64,000 bases of DNA from Caballeronia glathei (GCF_000698595.1 NZ_JFHC01000024.1:42496-106495), one strand, 5' to 3'. Shown: positions 8,159 through 18,279, counted from the first letter of the stretch. Notes: generated from the letters alone by a model not told the origin. Translations and numbers: made by a program.

Positions 8159-10492
8159 TCATAGCGCAACCCTCAGCGCATCGTCGGCAATCGCGAGCCG
8201 GGACGCCATCACCTTCACGACGAACCGGTGCCATTGCTGCGCGGTCATCGGATCGTCGCGTTCCAGCGCCTGCAGGGCTCCGAGCGACAAGCGCCATAGA
8301 ATCGCGGGCTCGTCGGCGAAGACGTCGGCGCTGCGCGGCCTTTGTGTATAAACCGCCATCTCCCCGACGATCGTACCCGGACCGAACGAGCGCAGCCGCA
8401 CGGAGCGCCCGTCGGCGAGCGGCAGTGACACCGTCACGCGGCCGCGCTCGACGATGAACATCGCATCGCCGGGCTCGCCGTGCAGAAAGAGCGCCTCGCC
8501 CGCGCCGACCTCGCACCTCTCCAGACACGCCCGCAGTCTTTCGAGCGCTTGCGGCGTGAAGTGAAGCGCGAGCGTCGCGTGGAAGTCGGCCTCGCCGGTT
8601 CGCTGCGCGCTCGCGTCTGCCGCAAGCTGATGCTCCTCGATCCATTCCAGGCCGGCATCGAGCGTGTCGAACTCGTGTATGCCGAGACTCAACGTGCCCG
8701 TACGTGCGAGCAGCTGGCGCGAGCGTGCCGGAAGCGCGGTCAGCACCAGCGCCGCGCCGCGCGACTCGCATTCCTGCTTGAGCTTCATGAAGCACACCGA
8801 CACCGACGCATCCACACCGTTCGTGGCCCCGAAGTCCAGCACGACATAGCGCACCGGCGTCGACGCGTGACGGTCCAGACGCTCGCGCACGCGATGCAGA
8901 ATCGAATTGGCGGTGCCGAAGAACAGGAACCCCTGCAGGCATGTTCCGCAGACCTGCATGCCGCGTTCCTGCAGCCGCTGCGCCTCTTCGATAGTGCGCT
9001 CGACGTTGGACGTGCGCGTGCTGCCGTCGAACTCCATGCGCACGCAACTCACGCGCCCATACAGCAGCGCGAACGTCACGCACGCGGCAAGCACGCCGGC
9101 GACGACGCCCGCGACCACGCCATAGAACGCGATCACGCCGAGGATCAGCGGCACGAGCAGATATTCGTTCCAGTCGAGCTTGCCGTACGCGCCGACGAGC
9201 CAGTCCATCAGCAAGCGCAGCCCCATGAAAAGCTGCAGGCCGACGAGCACCGGCAGTGGAAAGAGCGCGACGAGATCCGGTGACACCGCCAGCACCACGA
9301 GACACGAGAGTGCCGCGAACACGCCGGCGGCGCGGCTCGTCGCGCCTGCGCGCGCGTTGAGCATCGTGCGGTTGAACGACTGATAGCCGACCATGCCCCC
9401 GAGCAGCCCGCTCGCGATGTTCGCGAGGCCGGCCGCGCGCATCTCGCGGTTCATGTCGACGTTCTGGCCCGTCGCCGCGCCGATGGCCGTCGAGTTCATC
9501 AGGATCGTGATTGCCGATATCGACGTCACCACGAGCGTCTCCGGCAGATGCGCGCCGATCGCGTGCCAGTCGACGTCGCCCTTGGCGAGCGAGCTCGGCA
9601 GGTGCAGCTCGGGAATCTGCAGCCCGTGCACCGGCACATGCTGGAGCAGCAGGCCCATGTTGCGCGCCTCGTCGATGCCGATGCCTGCCGCGTGCAGCAG
9701 CAGGTAGAAGAGCACGATGCCGAAGCCGAGCGTGAGCGGGAGCACGGCTACATGCTTCCATGTGCGATGAAGGATGATCGCGAGCGCGCCGACGACGAGC
9801 GCCGGCGTCCACGGGAGCCAGTGCAGGTGCGCGAGCAGCGGCAGCGTGTGCCAGCTCGGCGCGTGGCCGGTCACCACGCGAAACGCGCCCGTCAGCAGCA
9901 GATAGCCGGTGCCGGCGAGAAAGCCGCCCATCACGGGATAGGGCAGGAACTGCAGTGAACGGCTGCGCTTCGACGAGCCGATCAGGAACAGGATGACGCC
10001 GGTCACGATCGAGCACAGCGCGATCGAGATCAGCACGGTCAGCAGGATCGCGGCGGGCGATCCGCCGTTTGCGCGCACGCTGCTCGCAACGCCCGCCGCC
10101 ACGCCCACGAGGAACGCAGTCGCGTTGCTGTCGGGGCCGCCGATGTTCATGCGCATCGAACTCGTCAGCGAGATGACGAGCGCCGTCACGACGCAACTGA
10201 CGAGCGCGGTTGGAACTCCGAACTCCGCATAGCGCGCGAGGTCGGCGCTGAAGATCATCGTGCCGAGGCTCATCGCGTAGCAGAGCATGACGAGCGTCGA
10301 GATCGTGCCCGCGGAGAGGTCGCCGATCACGCGCGCGACGCGCGCGCCTGCGCGATCGATCTCGGAACCTGCGGTGCCTGGCTTCACGGCGCCCTCCCGG
10401 GGAGTGCGGGTGCTTTGCGCTGCGGTGTCGACTGTTTCTGGGGGACTCGGTGAGGGCGCCGCGGGCGCCGGCGGCCTGCGGGTTTCGATCAC
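8159..10492 (-). CDS. SulP-family anion transporter with STAS and cyclic-nucleotide-binding domains
   Basis: The 777-residue protein has a SulP membrane core (about 60-490, many helices, with MNIGGPDSNATAFLVG, PYPVMGGFLAGTGYLLLTGA and NVDMNREMRAAGLANI), a STAS domain (about 510-625, YVVLDFGATNGVDASVSVCF) and a C-terminal cNMP-binding domain (about 640-750). The phosphate-binding cassette is intact: GEMA followed, six residues on, by RSA. SulP proteins move sulfate, bicarbonate or dicarboxylates across the inner membrane; which one is unclear. The C-terminal domain suggests control by cAMP or cGMP. The gene is divergent from a predicted adenylate cyclase only about 170 bp away, so the cyclase may gate this transporter. 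The proline-rich first 45 residues are probably disordered and the start is uncertain. Confidence 0.88.
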   Translation of the reverse strand: MIETRRPPAPAAPSPSPPETVDTAAQSTRTPREGAVKPGTAGSEIDRAGARVARVIGDLSAGTISTLVMLCYAMSLGTMIFSADLARYAEFGVPTALVSCVVTALVISLTSSMRMNIGGPDSNATAFLVGVAAGVASSVRANGGSPAAILLTVLISIALCSIVTGVILFLIGSSKRSRSLQFLPYPVMGGFLAGTGYLLLTGAFRVVTGHAPSWHTLPLLAHLHWLPWTPALVVGALAIILHRTWKHVAVLPLTLGFGIVLFYLLLHAAGIGIDEARNMGLLLQHVPVHGLQIPELHLPSSLAKGDVDWHAIGAHLPETLVVTSISAITILMNSTAIGAATGQNVDMNREMRAAGLANIASGLLGGMVGYQSFNRTMLNARAGATSRAAGVFAALSCLVVLAVSPDLVALFPLPVLVGLQLFMGLRLLMDWLVGAYGKLDWNEYLLVPLILGVIAFYGVVAGVVAGVLAACVTFALLYGRVSCVRMEFDGSTRTSNVERTIEEAQRLQERGMQVCGTCLQGFLFFGTANSILHRVRERLDRHASTPVRYVVLDFGATNGVDASVSVCFMKLKQECESRGAALVLTALPARSRQLLARTGTLSLGIHEFDTLDAGLEWIEEHQLAADASAQRTGEADFHATLALHFTPQALERLRACLERCEVGAGEALFLHGEPGDAMFIVERGRVTVSLPLADGRSVRLRSFGPGTIVGEMAVYTQRPRSADVFADEPAILWRLSLGALQALERDDPMTAQQWHRFVVKVMASRLAIADDALRVAL

Positions 10493-10594
10493 CGCCGATT
10501 CGCCGACGAGTATCCGCCGCGCCGCGCCGGCGTGTCAATTTCCCCGCCAGCGGCCGCGCATACCGCACGCGTGCAGCACGGCCTACACTGTATT

Positions 10595-10607
10595 GTCACC
10601 CGGTGAC
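10595..10607. promoter_or_regulatory. Palindrome between the SulP and cyclase genes
   Basis: GTCACC and GGTGAC surround a single C, a perfect 13-bp palindrome in the roughly 170-bp divergent promoter region. It may be a shared operator. It does not match the Crp consensus spacing. Confidence 0.3.
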
Positions 10608-10663
10608 GAAACGCGCCGTCCGATTCATCTGATGTGACGAGGGAAAGCCCCAAGGCGAAGGCA

Positions 10664-13600
10664 ATGGACATCGGTCAATGGCTCGACGGCCTCGGGCTCG
10701 GGCAATACGCGCATGCGTTCGCCGAGAACGACGTCGATCTCCCCCTGCTCGCCCAGCTCACCGATGCCGACCTGAAGGAACTCGGCGTCGCGTCGCTCGG
10801 GCATCGCAAGCGCATGCTCGCGGCCATTGCCGGGCGTGGCGCCGCGCTCGCGCCGGTGTCGTCCGCGACCGGTGACAGCGGCGAGCGCCGCCAGGTCACG
10901 ATCCTCTTCGCCGACCTCTGCGGCTTCACCGCGCTGTCGCGCACGCTCGACGCCGAAGAACTGAGCGACCTGATCGGCCGCTACACGGCGCTGGTCGACG
11001 GCATCGTGCTCGGCTTCGGCGGCACCGTCGACAAGCACATCGGCGACGCGGTGATGGCGCTCTTCGGCGCCCCGCGAGCGCACGACACCGACGCACTGCG
11101 CGCCGCGCGCGCCGCGCTCGACATCCACGCGGCGCTCGCGAACCTCGCGAGGCTCGCGGCACGCCCGCTCGCCGCGCACATCGGCATTGCGAGCGGCGAG
11201 GTGATCGCGGGCACGCAGGGCCGCGCGGGCTTTCGCGACTACACCGTGATCGGCGACTCCGTGAATCTCGCGGCGCGTCTCGTCGATGCCGCCGGTCCCG
11301 GAGACACGCTGATCGCGGACGGCGTTCATCGCGCGCTCGGCGAGTCCGTCAGCGCCGACGCACTCGGCGACATGCGCTTCAAGGGCATCGACGCGCCCGT
11401 GCGCGTGTGGCGCCTCACCGGCGTCGAGGGCGGGTGCGCGAGCGGCAGCCGCAGCCGCTTCGTCGGGCGCAAGGCGGAACTCGAGCAGTTCAGGGGCATC
11501 GCGCGCGCGAGCGTGGCGGCGCTTGCCGGACAGGCCGTCTACGTGCGCGGCGAGGCGGGCATCGGCAAGACGCGGCTCGTCGACGAGATGCGGCGTTTCG
11601 CCGAGCCGCTCGGCTTCACGATCCATCGTGGCCGCGTGCTCGACTTCGGCATGGGCAAGGCGCAGGAGCCGGTGCGCGAAATCGTCGGCAGCCTGCTCGG
11701 GCTCGCGCCGGCAGCGGGCGACGGCGAGCGGCGCGAGGCAGCGGAGCGCGTGGCGTCCTGCGGCGTCGTCGGGGCGGATCAGCTGATGTTCCTGCACGAC
11801 CTCCTCGACTTGCCGCAGACAGGCGAATGGCGCACGCTCTATGACGCGATGGACAACGCCGCGCGCAATCGCGGCAAGCGCTCACTCGCTGCGGCGCTCG
11901 TGCAGAACGCCTGCCGGAGCGGCCCGGTGATGATCGTCGTCGAGGATCTGCATTGGGCCGATCCGCACATGCTCGGTTTCCTGTCCGCGTTCGCCACGGC
12001 GGTCGCCAACGGGCCGGGCCTGCTCGTGATGACCTCGCGCGTCGAGGGCGATCCGCTCGATGCCGCATGGCGTGCGAACTGCCGCGGCACGCCGTTCGTG
12101 ACGATCGACCTCGGCCCGCTGCGCCGGGACGAGGCGCTCAATCTCGCCGAGAGCTTCATGGATGCGAGCCAGCGCGTCGCGCTTGCGTGCATCGAACGGG
12201 CGGACGGCAATCCGCTCTTTCTCGAGCAGCTCCTGCGCAATGCCGGGCAAGGATGCGACGAGGCCGTGCCGGCGTCGATCCAGAGCCTCGTGCTCGCGCG
12301 CATGGACCGGCTGCCCGCGCCCGACCGGCAGGCGTTCCAGGCGGCCGCCGTGATCGGCCAGCGCTTCGGGCTCGAACTGTTGCGCAAGCTTGTCGACGCG
12401 CCGGACTACGTGTGCGACGGGCTGGTTGCGAACGCGCTGGTGCTGCCCGAAGGCGACGACTTCCTGTTCGCGCATGCACTGATCCAGGAGGGCGCCTATT
12501 CGACGCTCTTGCGGGCTCGGCGCCGCGAGCTGCACCGGCGGGCGGCGGACTGGTTCGCGGCGAGCGATCCGGTGCTGTGCGCGCAGCATCTGGACCGCGC
12601 GGAAGACGCTCGCGCGCCGCGCGCCTACCTCGATGCGGCGCTGGCGCAGCGCGCCGCGTGGCTGCCCGATGCCGCGCTGCGGCTCATCGCGCGCGGTCTG
12701 CAGATTGCACGCGACGATGCCGAACGCCACGTGCTCGCATGCCTGAAAGGAGAATTGCAGCGCGACCTGGGCGACGTCGCCGCATCGATCGATACGTATC
12801 GGGCGGCGGTCGCCGGCGCGCCTGACGAAGCGTGCCTGTGCCGCGCGCAACTGGGGCTCGCGGAATGTCTGCGGGTGAGCGAGGGACTGGCGGAGGCGCA
12901 GGCGCTGCTCGACGCGGCCCAGCAGGTTGCCGAGCGCCACGGCATGGTGGCCGAACTCGCGCGCCTGCATCATCTGCGCGGCAATATCCTGTTTCCGCTC
13001 GGCAGGATCGACGGTTGCCGTGACGAGCACGAACGCGGGCTCGCCCATGCGCGGCGTTCCGGCTCGCCGGAAGCGGAGGCACGCGCGCTCGGCGGTCTTG
13101 CCGATGCCGCCTACGCGCAGGGGCGCATGCGCACGGCGTTCGAGCATTTCAGCCGGTGCGTCGCGCTGAGCCGGGAGCACGGGCTGGGGCGCATCGAGGT
13201 GGCGAACCGGTCGATGGTCGGCTTCAGCCGCGTGTATCTGAACGAGGCGCGGCAGGCGCGCGAGGACGGCGCGGCGGCGGCGCGGGCCGCGGCGCTCGTC
13301 GGCCAGCCGCGCGCGGAGATGCTGGGCGAGACGATGGGCGCATTCGCCGCGCATGAACTGGGCGATGCCGATGAGACGCGCCGGCATCTCGAACGCGAGA
13401 TGCGGCTGATTCGCCAGCTCGGCGCGCGGCGCTTCGAGGCGCAGAACCTGGAGCTTCAGGCGCGCGTCCTGATCGACGCGAAGGAGCATGCGCGCGCCGC
13501 GAGGCTGCTGCGCGACGCGCTCGCGCTATGTCATGAGGTGGGCACGCAGTTCAGCGCTCCGAAGGCGCTCGGCGCGCTCAGCCGTGCCGTCGACGATCCT

Positions 13601-13957
13601 GACGAACGCAGGCGCCTGCTTGCTGAAGGCGCCGAATTGCTGCGGCAGGGCGCGGTCGGGCACAACCATCTGTGGTTCTATCGCGATGCGATCGAGGCGA
13701 TGCTTGCGGCCGCCGATGCCGACGGGATACGGCGTTATGCGCAGGCGCTTCAGGACTACACGCGCGCGGAGCCGCTGCCCTGGGCGGAGTTGTTCGCGGC
13801 GCGCGGGCGCGTGCTCGCCGATGCAATGCAAGGGCGCGGGAATGAAGCCGCGCGGCGGGAACTCGTGCGGGTGCGCGGGGCGCTCGTGGAGGCGGCGTTT
13901 GTCGCGTATTTGCCGGCGGTGGATGAGGCGCTCGCGAGCGCTTTCGGCGCCTCGTAG
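10664..13957 (+). CDS. SAM-domain class III adenylate/guanylate cyclase fused to AAA ATPase and TPR-like region
   Basis: This 1097-residue signalling protein has, in order: a SAM domain (about 1-62, IGQWLDGLGLGQYAHAFAEN), a class III nucleotide cyclase domain (about 70-250), an AAA/NACHT-like ATPase with Walker A GEAGIGKTRLV near 296 and Walker B VMIVVEDLHWAD near 422, and a long alpha-helical TPR-like C-terminus (about 620-1090). Cyclase catalytic residues look complete: metal aspartates in FADLCGFT and HIGDAVMALFG, the lysine in DKHIGD, and N/R of VNLAARL. It should therefore make cAMP. No membrane segment is seen, so it is probably cytosolic. The start is an ATG with AAGG upstream; a GTG 30 bp earlier is possible. 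It is divergent from a transporter that carries a cyclic-nucleotide-binding domain. Confidence 0.88.
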   Translation: MDIGQWLDGLGLGQYAHAFAENDVDLPLLAQLTDADLKELGVASLGHRKRMLAAIAGRGAALAPVSSATGDSGERRQVTILFADLCGFTALSRTLDAEELSDLIGRYTALVDGIVLGFGGTVDKHIGDAVMALFGAPRAHDTDALRAARAALDIHAALANLARLAARPLAAHIGIASGEVIAGTQGRAGFRDYTVIGDSVNLAARLVDAAGPGDTLIADGVHRALGESVSADALGDMRFKGIDAPVRVWRLTGVEGGCASGSRSRFVGRKAELEQFRGIARASVAALAGQAVYVRGEAGIGKTRLVDEMRRFAEPLGFTIHRGRVLDFGMGKAQEPVREIVGSLLGLAPAAGDGERREAAERVASCGVVGADQLMFLHDLLDLPQTGEWRTLYDAMDNAARNRGKRSLAAALVQNACRSGPVMIVVEDLHWADPHMLGFLSAFATAVANGPGLLVMTSRVEGDPLDAAWRANCRGTPFVTIDLGPLRRDEALNLAESFMDASQRVALACIERADGNPLFLEQLLRNAGQGCDEAVPASIQSLVLARMDRLPAPDRQAFQAAAVIGQRFGLELLRKLVDAPDYVCDGLVANALVLPEGDDFLFAHALIQEGAYSTLLRARRRELHRRAADWFAASDPVLCAQHLDRAEDARAPRAYLDAALAQRAAWLPDAALRLIARGLQIARDDAERHVLACLKGELQRDLGDVAASIDTYRAAVAGAPDEACLCRAQLGLAECLRVSEGLAEAQALLDAAQQVAERHGMVAELARLHHLRGNILFPLGRIDGCRDEHERGLAHARRSGSPEAEARALGGLADAAYAQGRMRTAFEHFSRCVALSREHGLGRIEVANRSMVGFSRVYLNEARQAREDGAAAARAAALVGQPRAEMLGETMGAFAAHELGDADETRRHLEREMRLIRQLGARRFEAQNLELQARVLIDAKEHARAARLLRDALALCHEVGTQFSAPKALGALSRAVDDPDERRRLLAEGAELLRQGAVGHNHLWFYRDAIEAMLAAADADGIRRYAQALQDYTRAEPLPWAELFAARGRVLADAMQGRGNEAARRELVRVRGALVEAAFVAYLPAVDEALASAFGAS

Positions 13958-13980
13958 CGGTCGCCCGGTGCTGGAACCGC

Positions 13981-14457
13981 CTATTTCTCGTGTGCGTCGC
14001 CGATGCACTCCTGCATCACGCCGAGCAGCGCTCGCTTGGCCGCATTGTCGAGGTCCGTGTAGGCGAGCCCGATGCCTGCCCGGTGATCGCTAAGTTCGAG
14101 CGGACGCGCCACGACCTTCGGCGGCAGGGCGATGGCCGCCTCGGCCGGGATCATGCCGATGCCCAGGCCCGCCGCGACCAGCGCCAGCATTGTCGTGAAT
14201 TCACCGAGTTCCTGTGCGATGTCGAGATCGGCGCCCTCGCGTTTCAGTGCGACGAGCATTTCGTCGTGAAAGCCGGGTGCGTAGCGCCGCGCAAGCACGA
14301 ACGCAGGACAGCCCTGAAGATCGGCGGGCCTGATCGACGGCTGGGCCGCGAGCGGATGGTCGTCGGGGAGCGCGACGACGAAGGGCTCCTTGAGCACCAC
14401 GCGGATTTCGAGCCCGGATGCGTGGCGACGCGAGCAACCGAAGTCCGGTTGCCGCAC
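13981..14457 (-). pseudogene. Truncated LysR regulator (substrate-binding domain only)
   Basis: About 140 residues match the second half of a LysR-type effector-binding domain: LEIRVVLKEPFVVALPDDHPLA, LVAAGLGIGMIPA and the C-terminal tail. The DNA-binding helix-turn-helix, linker and first half of the effector domain, about 150 residues, are missing, and the DNA upstream on the minus strand shows no remnant of them. A LysR protein is normally about 300 residues. This is therefore the 3' stub of a lost regulator. The adjacent cyclase gene converges on it with only 23 bp between stops. Confidence 0.7.
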
Positions 14458-14568
14458 CTGCGGCGGACACGGGATTCATCCTCATCGGTATGTAATGCCG
14501 CATCTGAGCCGCGGTTCCGTCTTGAAACTGCGCCTAAAGTTTCCGTTCAAACTGCCGATATGCGATGG

Positions 14569-14772
14569 ATGAACAAGAAAACCCCGACAGCGCGTGACGT
14601 GCACGACGTTTTTGCTGCATGCGACCAGACCCTCGAACTCATTTGCCGCTTGCGCGGAATCGAGCTGCACGATCTCGACGACAGGCAGGTCAACGAGTTT
14701 CTCTTTGCCGCGCTCGATGAGTATCTCGGCTCGGAGGCCATCGTCGGCGAGCTGCTCAACCGCAAGGATTGA
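14569..14772 (+). CDS. Small hypothetical protein, 67 residues
   Basis: I do not recognise the family. The protein is acidic, soluble and helix-rich (CDQTLELICRLRGIELHDLDDRQVNEFLFAALDEYLG), with natural composition unlike the shadow frames around it. It has no signal peptide or membrane segment. A very strong hairpin terminator begins 28 nt after the stop, which supports a real transcription unit. An in-frame ATG 9 nt upstream (14560) is an alternative start; neither has a clear ribosome binding site. It lies just upstream of the broken LysR gene in divergent orientation and could once have been its target. Confidence 0.55.
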   Translation: MNKKTPTARDVHDVFAACDQTLELICRLRGIELHDLDDRQVNEFLFAALDEYLGSEAIVGELLNRKD

Positions 14773-14800
14773 CCGCGCGTCGCGCAAACGCCGGTGGCGA

Positions 14801-14837
14801 ACACGCTGCGCTGCGCACACGACGCAGCGCAGCGTGT
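14801..14837 (+). terminator. Strong hairpin terminator (15-bp perfect stem)
   Basis: The arms at 14801-14815 and 14823-14837 are perfect complements of 15 bp, with a 7-nt loop. It follows the small hypothetical gene at 28 nt. No T-run is visible, as is common in high-GC genomes. The rest of 14773-15079 holds no gene that I can see. Confidence 0.6.
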
Positions 14838-15079
14838 GTGCATGCATGGATTCGATAACGCACACGGTTACGCCGCTGAAGCGGCAATGCCGACGTGAAC
14901 GCAAGGGAAGGCCATCGCACGACAGCGCGACGGCAGGAATGCTGCGCTGAAGAAGAGCAGGCTCTTCACTCAGCCATGCAAGACGCCTTTCACGGCAAGG
15001 GCGTCGCCGTCGAGAGGAGATAACCTTTCCTCTCTCACAGCGCGCCGCTGCAGTCAAAGGATGCGGTTGGACCCGGACA

Positions 15080-15427
15080 TCAATGTCCAGGCTCTTCCAC
15101 TGTCAGATTGTTGGTCACCGACGTCACTCCGGAGACACTCCCGGCAAGCTTCGCCGCCATGTCTATCTGCGACTGATCGTGAGCCATGCCTACCAGCGTG
15201 ATCTTGCCGCCACGGGCGATGGCGTGAATGTCAGTAGAATCCAGGCCTTTTTGTTTGTACAACGTCGACTGAACCCGCTTCGCCAACTGCCTGTTTGCCG
15301 CTCTCGCAGACGAAGGAGTGGCTGTTGCTGAAGTTCCGGCTGTCTCTTGTGCACCAACAACGGGCACGGTTGAGACAATGGCGCCGATGGCGATCGCTGC
15401 GGCAACGTAGGTCTTCATGGATTTCAT
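15080..15427 (-). CDS. BON-domain periplasmic protein
   Basis: The 115-residue protein has a signal peptide (MKSMKTYVAAAIAIGAIVS, cleavage probably after VVGAQ) and one BON domain (about 50-112: RVQSTLYKQKGLDSTDIHAIARG, ITLVGMAHD, VSGVTSVTNNLTV). BON proteins such as OsmY bind phospholipid and are often induced by osmotic or envelope stress. The ATG at 15427 has GGAGAAGAG upstream; a longer in-frame start would put charged residues before the signal peptide. It is monocistronic. Confidence 0.85.
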   Translation of the reverse strand: MKSMKTYVAAAIAIGAIVSTVPVVGAQETAGTSATATPSSARAANRQLAKRVQSTLYKQKGLDSTDIHAIARGGKITLVGMAHDQSQIDMAAKLAGSVSGVTSVTNNLTVEEPGH

Positions 15428-15987
15428 CTCTTCTCCTTCAGGTGAGGGTAACAAAGCTGGGTGTGAGAGACGCAAAAATCGCTGGTCAGACGCGAGCGAG
15501 GCAATAAAAAATGAGCCCCTCGACGTTGATGACCGGCGGCCACGACGTTCGGCAATCGAATTGTAGGCGTTTCCCTCGTCCGATGCACACGTTCAAGCGC
15601 GACTGGAACCGCTGGAGAGACCTCTTTGCCGGACAGTGCATGACGGCCATGACACGCGAAGCCTCGACATTCGGACGAACGGTCGCTCTAAAATTGACAG
15701 CCGCCGCCGACTTCGGACGGGCTCCAGGAGCTGGCGATGGTTGAAAGTACGGGTTCGCTGCAATCGACAGCAGGACGTTCGCGGCCGCTGGCCGGGCGGG
15801 CGAATGCCAGCAACACAGCCCGGCATCGGGCCGCTGCGCCGGAATCGCCGCGCAGGGCAACGACCTTTCCGCCAATGCGGCAACGGCCACCCGAGGGCGG
15901 CCGTTGATCACGTGATCACGCATGGCGGATCGAAGATCGGCGCATCGACGTGAGCGCCTAGAGTCGAACAGCGTCAGCAGCGGGACG
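15428..15987. other. Intergenic region, 560 bp, no gene seen
   Basis: Short open frames occur on both strands, but none has a ribosome binding site, a recognisable domain or natural composition. The part next to the BON gene should contain its promoter. Nothing else is seen. Confidence 0.45.
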
Positions 15988-18279
15988 TCAGTGCGCCTGA
16001 CGCAGCGTGTGCGCGGCGGCGACCATGTTCCGCAGCGCCGGGATCACTTCCTCCCATGCGCGCGTTTTCAGCCCGCAGTCGGGATTCACCCACAGACGCT
16101 CCGGCGGGATGCGCTCCGCTGCCTTCTTCATCAAGTTGACGATGTGTTCCTGAGCAGGAATGTTGGGCGAATGGATGTCGTACACGCCCGGGCCGATCTG
16201 GTTCGGGTAGTTGAAATCGTCGAATGCGTCGAGCAGTTCCATGTCGGAGCGCGACGTCTCGATCGTGATCACATCCGCATCCATATCGGCGATCGACGCG
16301 ATGATGTCGTTGAACTCCGAATAGCACATATGCGTATGGATCTGCGTTTCGTCCCGCACGCCGTTTGCAGTGATGCGGAACGATTCCACCGCCCATTGCA
16401 GGTACTCGCTCCATTGCGACCTGCGCAGCGGCAGGCCTTCCCGAAGCGCCGCCTCATCGATCTGGATCACCCGCACGCCGGCTTTTTCGAGGTCGAGCAC
16501 CTCTTCGCGGATGGCGAGCGCGAGCTGATGACACGACACCGAGCGGGGCTGGTCGTCGCGTACGAACGACCAGTTCAGAATGGTGACGGGGCCTGTCAGC
16601 ATGCCCTTCATCGGCTTGCTCGTTTGCGACTGCGCATAGCTGGTCCACTCGACGGTCATCGCCTTCGGGCGGCTGATGTCGCCGAACAGGATGGGCGGCT
16701 TCACGCAACGCGAACCATAGGACTGTACCCAGCCGGACTGGCTGAACGCGTAGCCATCGAGTTGTTCGCCGAAGTATTCGACCATGTCGTTGCGTTCGGC
16801 TTCGCCGTGCACGAGAACGTCGAGTCCCAGCGCTTCCTGTTCCTTCACCGCCCGGGCGATCTCCCGCTCCATTGCCGCCGTGTAGCCCGCCTGATCGAGC
16901 TCGCCGCTCCTGAACCGGCTGCGCGCGTGACGGATCTCGCTCGTCTGCGGGAACGAGCCGATCGTGGTTGTCGGGTAGGCGGGCAGTTTCAGAATGGCGG
17001 CCTGCTTCTCCGCGCGCTGCGGATAAGCGCTCGCGCGCATTCCCAGCGCAGCGTCGATGCTGGCGACAGCTGCCTTGACGGACGGGTTATGCACGCGCGG
17101 CGACACACGGCGGCTTTCGATCGCGGCCGCATTGGCAGCCAGCGCGCCGGAAACCGATGCACGGCCGTTGTTGAGTGCGCCTGCAAGCACAGTCAGCTCG
17201 TCGAGCTTTTGCAGCGCAAAGGCAAGCCACGGACGGATTTCAACGTCGAGTTTCTGTTCGTTGTCTAGATCGACGGGCGCGTGCAGCAACGAGCACGATG
17301 GCGCGATCCAGAGCCGGTCGCCCAGCGCGCGATGCAGCGGTTCGAGCCATTGCAGCGCCGCGTTCAGATCGGTTTTCCAGATGTTGCGCCCGTTGATCAC
17401 GCCAACGGACAGTACGGACGACGCAGGCAGTCGCGCCGCGACCTGGGCGACTTCATCGCGCGCATGGCTCGCATCGATGTGGAGGCCGTCGACGGGAAGG
17501 CTGCACGCCAGTTCGAGATTCTCCTGCAACGGGCCAAAGTAGGTCGCAAGCAGCAGTTTGACCCTGCGTGTCTCGAGCGCGTCGTACGCGGTGACAAGCG
17601 CGTCGCGCCATGCTGCGTCGAGTTCGGTCACGAGCACCGGCTCGTCGATCTGAACCCATTCGACGCCCTGTGCCGTGAAGTAGTCGAGCAGCGCGGCGTA
17701 CGCGGGAAGAAGGCGCGGCAGCAGCGCGAGCCTGTCGGAGTCGTCCTTCGATTTGCCGAGCCACAGGTACGTCACTGGCCCGATGATGACTGGCTTGACT
17801 TCCACGCCGAGCGCGCGGGCTTCCGCGAGCTGTTCGACGAGGCGCGATGCGTCGAGCGAGAAGTGCGTCGCCGCGTCGAACTCCGGGACGATGTAGTGAT
17901 AGTTCGTGTCGAACCACTTGGTCATCTCGCCCGCCGCGACGCCGCCGCAGCATGCGCTGTGCGCGTCTGCGTCCTGCGCCGACCTGCCTCGCGCGACGCG
18001 GAAGTACTTGTCGAGCGGGTCGCCGTGGAAGTCCCGCACACGCCCGGGCAGATTGCCGAGCGTGAAGCTCATGTCGAGCACCTGATCATAGAAGGCGAAG
18101 TCGCCAACCGGTGCGAAGTCCAGGCGCGCCTGATCCTTCCAGTGACGCTCGCGAAGCTGCGCGCCCACTTTCTTCAATTCGTCGCGTGACGACTGATTCT
18201 TCCAGTAACGCTCGAGTGCGAATTTCAGCTCGCGATTCGCGCCAATGCGCGGAAAACCCAGGTTGTGTGTTGTGACCAT
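15988..18279 (-). CDS. metE: Cobalamin-independent methionine synthase
   Basis: The 763-residue protein transfers the methyl group of 5-methyltetrahydropteroyl-triglutamate to homocysteine, the last step of methionine synthesis. The N-terminus [18 protein letters not shown] is the MetE signature, and length matches the family (about 755-765). The C-terminal half holds the catalytic zinc ligands: HMCYSEF (His and Cys), a downstream glutamate, and NPDCGLKTR (Cys). [19 protein letters not shown] and [16 protein letters not shown] are also conserved. The start at 18279 follows family alignment; an ATG at 18288 is an alternative. It is divergent from metR, the usual arrangement, so it is expected to be activated by MetR with homocysteine. 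The leader is far too short for a B12 riboswitch. Confidence 0.97.
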   Translation of the reverse strand: MVTTHNLGFPRIGANRELKFALERYWKNQSSRDELKKVGAQLRERHWKDQARLDFAPVGDFAFYDQVLDMSFTLGNLPGRVRDFHGDPLDKYFRVARGRSAQDADAHSACCGGVAAGEMTKWFDTNYHYIVPEFDAATHFSLDASRLVEQLAEARALGVEVKPVIIGPVTYLWLGKSKDDSDRLALLPRLLPAYAALLDYFTAQGVEWVQIDEPVLVTELDAAWRDALVTAYDALETRRVKLLLATYFGPLQENLELACSLPVDGLHIDASHARDEVAQVAARLPASSVLSVGVINGRNIWKTDLNAALQWLEPLHRALGDRLWIAPSCSLLHAPVDLDNEQKLDVEIRPWLAFALQKLDELTVLAGALNNGRASVSGALAANAAAIESRRVSPRVHNPSVKAAVASIDAALGMRASAYPQRAEKQAAILKLPAYPTTTIGSFPQTSEIRHARSRFRSGELDQAGYTAAMEREIARAVKEQEALGLDVLVHGEAERNDMVEYFGEQLDGYAFSQSGWVQSYGSRCVKPPILFGDISRPKAMTVEWTSYAQSQTSKPMKGMLTGPVTILNWSFVRDDQPRSVSCHQLALAIREEVLDLEKAGVRVIQIDEAALREGLPLRRSQWSEYLQWAVESFRITANGVRDETQIHTHMCYSEFNDIIASIADMDADVITIETSRSDMELLDAFDDFNYPNQIGPGVYDIHSPNIPAQEHIVNLMKKAAERIPPERLWVNPDCGLKTRAWEEVIPALRNMVAAAHTLRQAH

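Noticed and set aside
8058..10568. 836-codon open frame on the minus strand
   Set aside because: Another frame of the SulP gene; extreme Arg/Ala content, no ribosome binding site, no domain.
11882..13489. 535-codon open frame on the minus strand
   Set aside because: Antisense shadow of the cyclase gene, caused by high GC at third positions.
15511..15744. 77-codon plus-strand frame
   Set aside because: No ribosome binding site, no domain, and mixed composition; probably non-coding.
15922..17268. 448-codon open frame on the plus strand
   Set aside because: Antisense to metE, with no homology.
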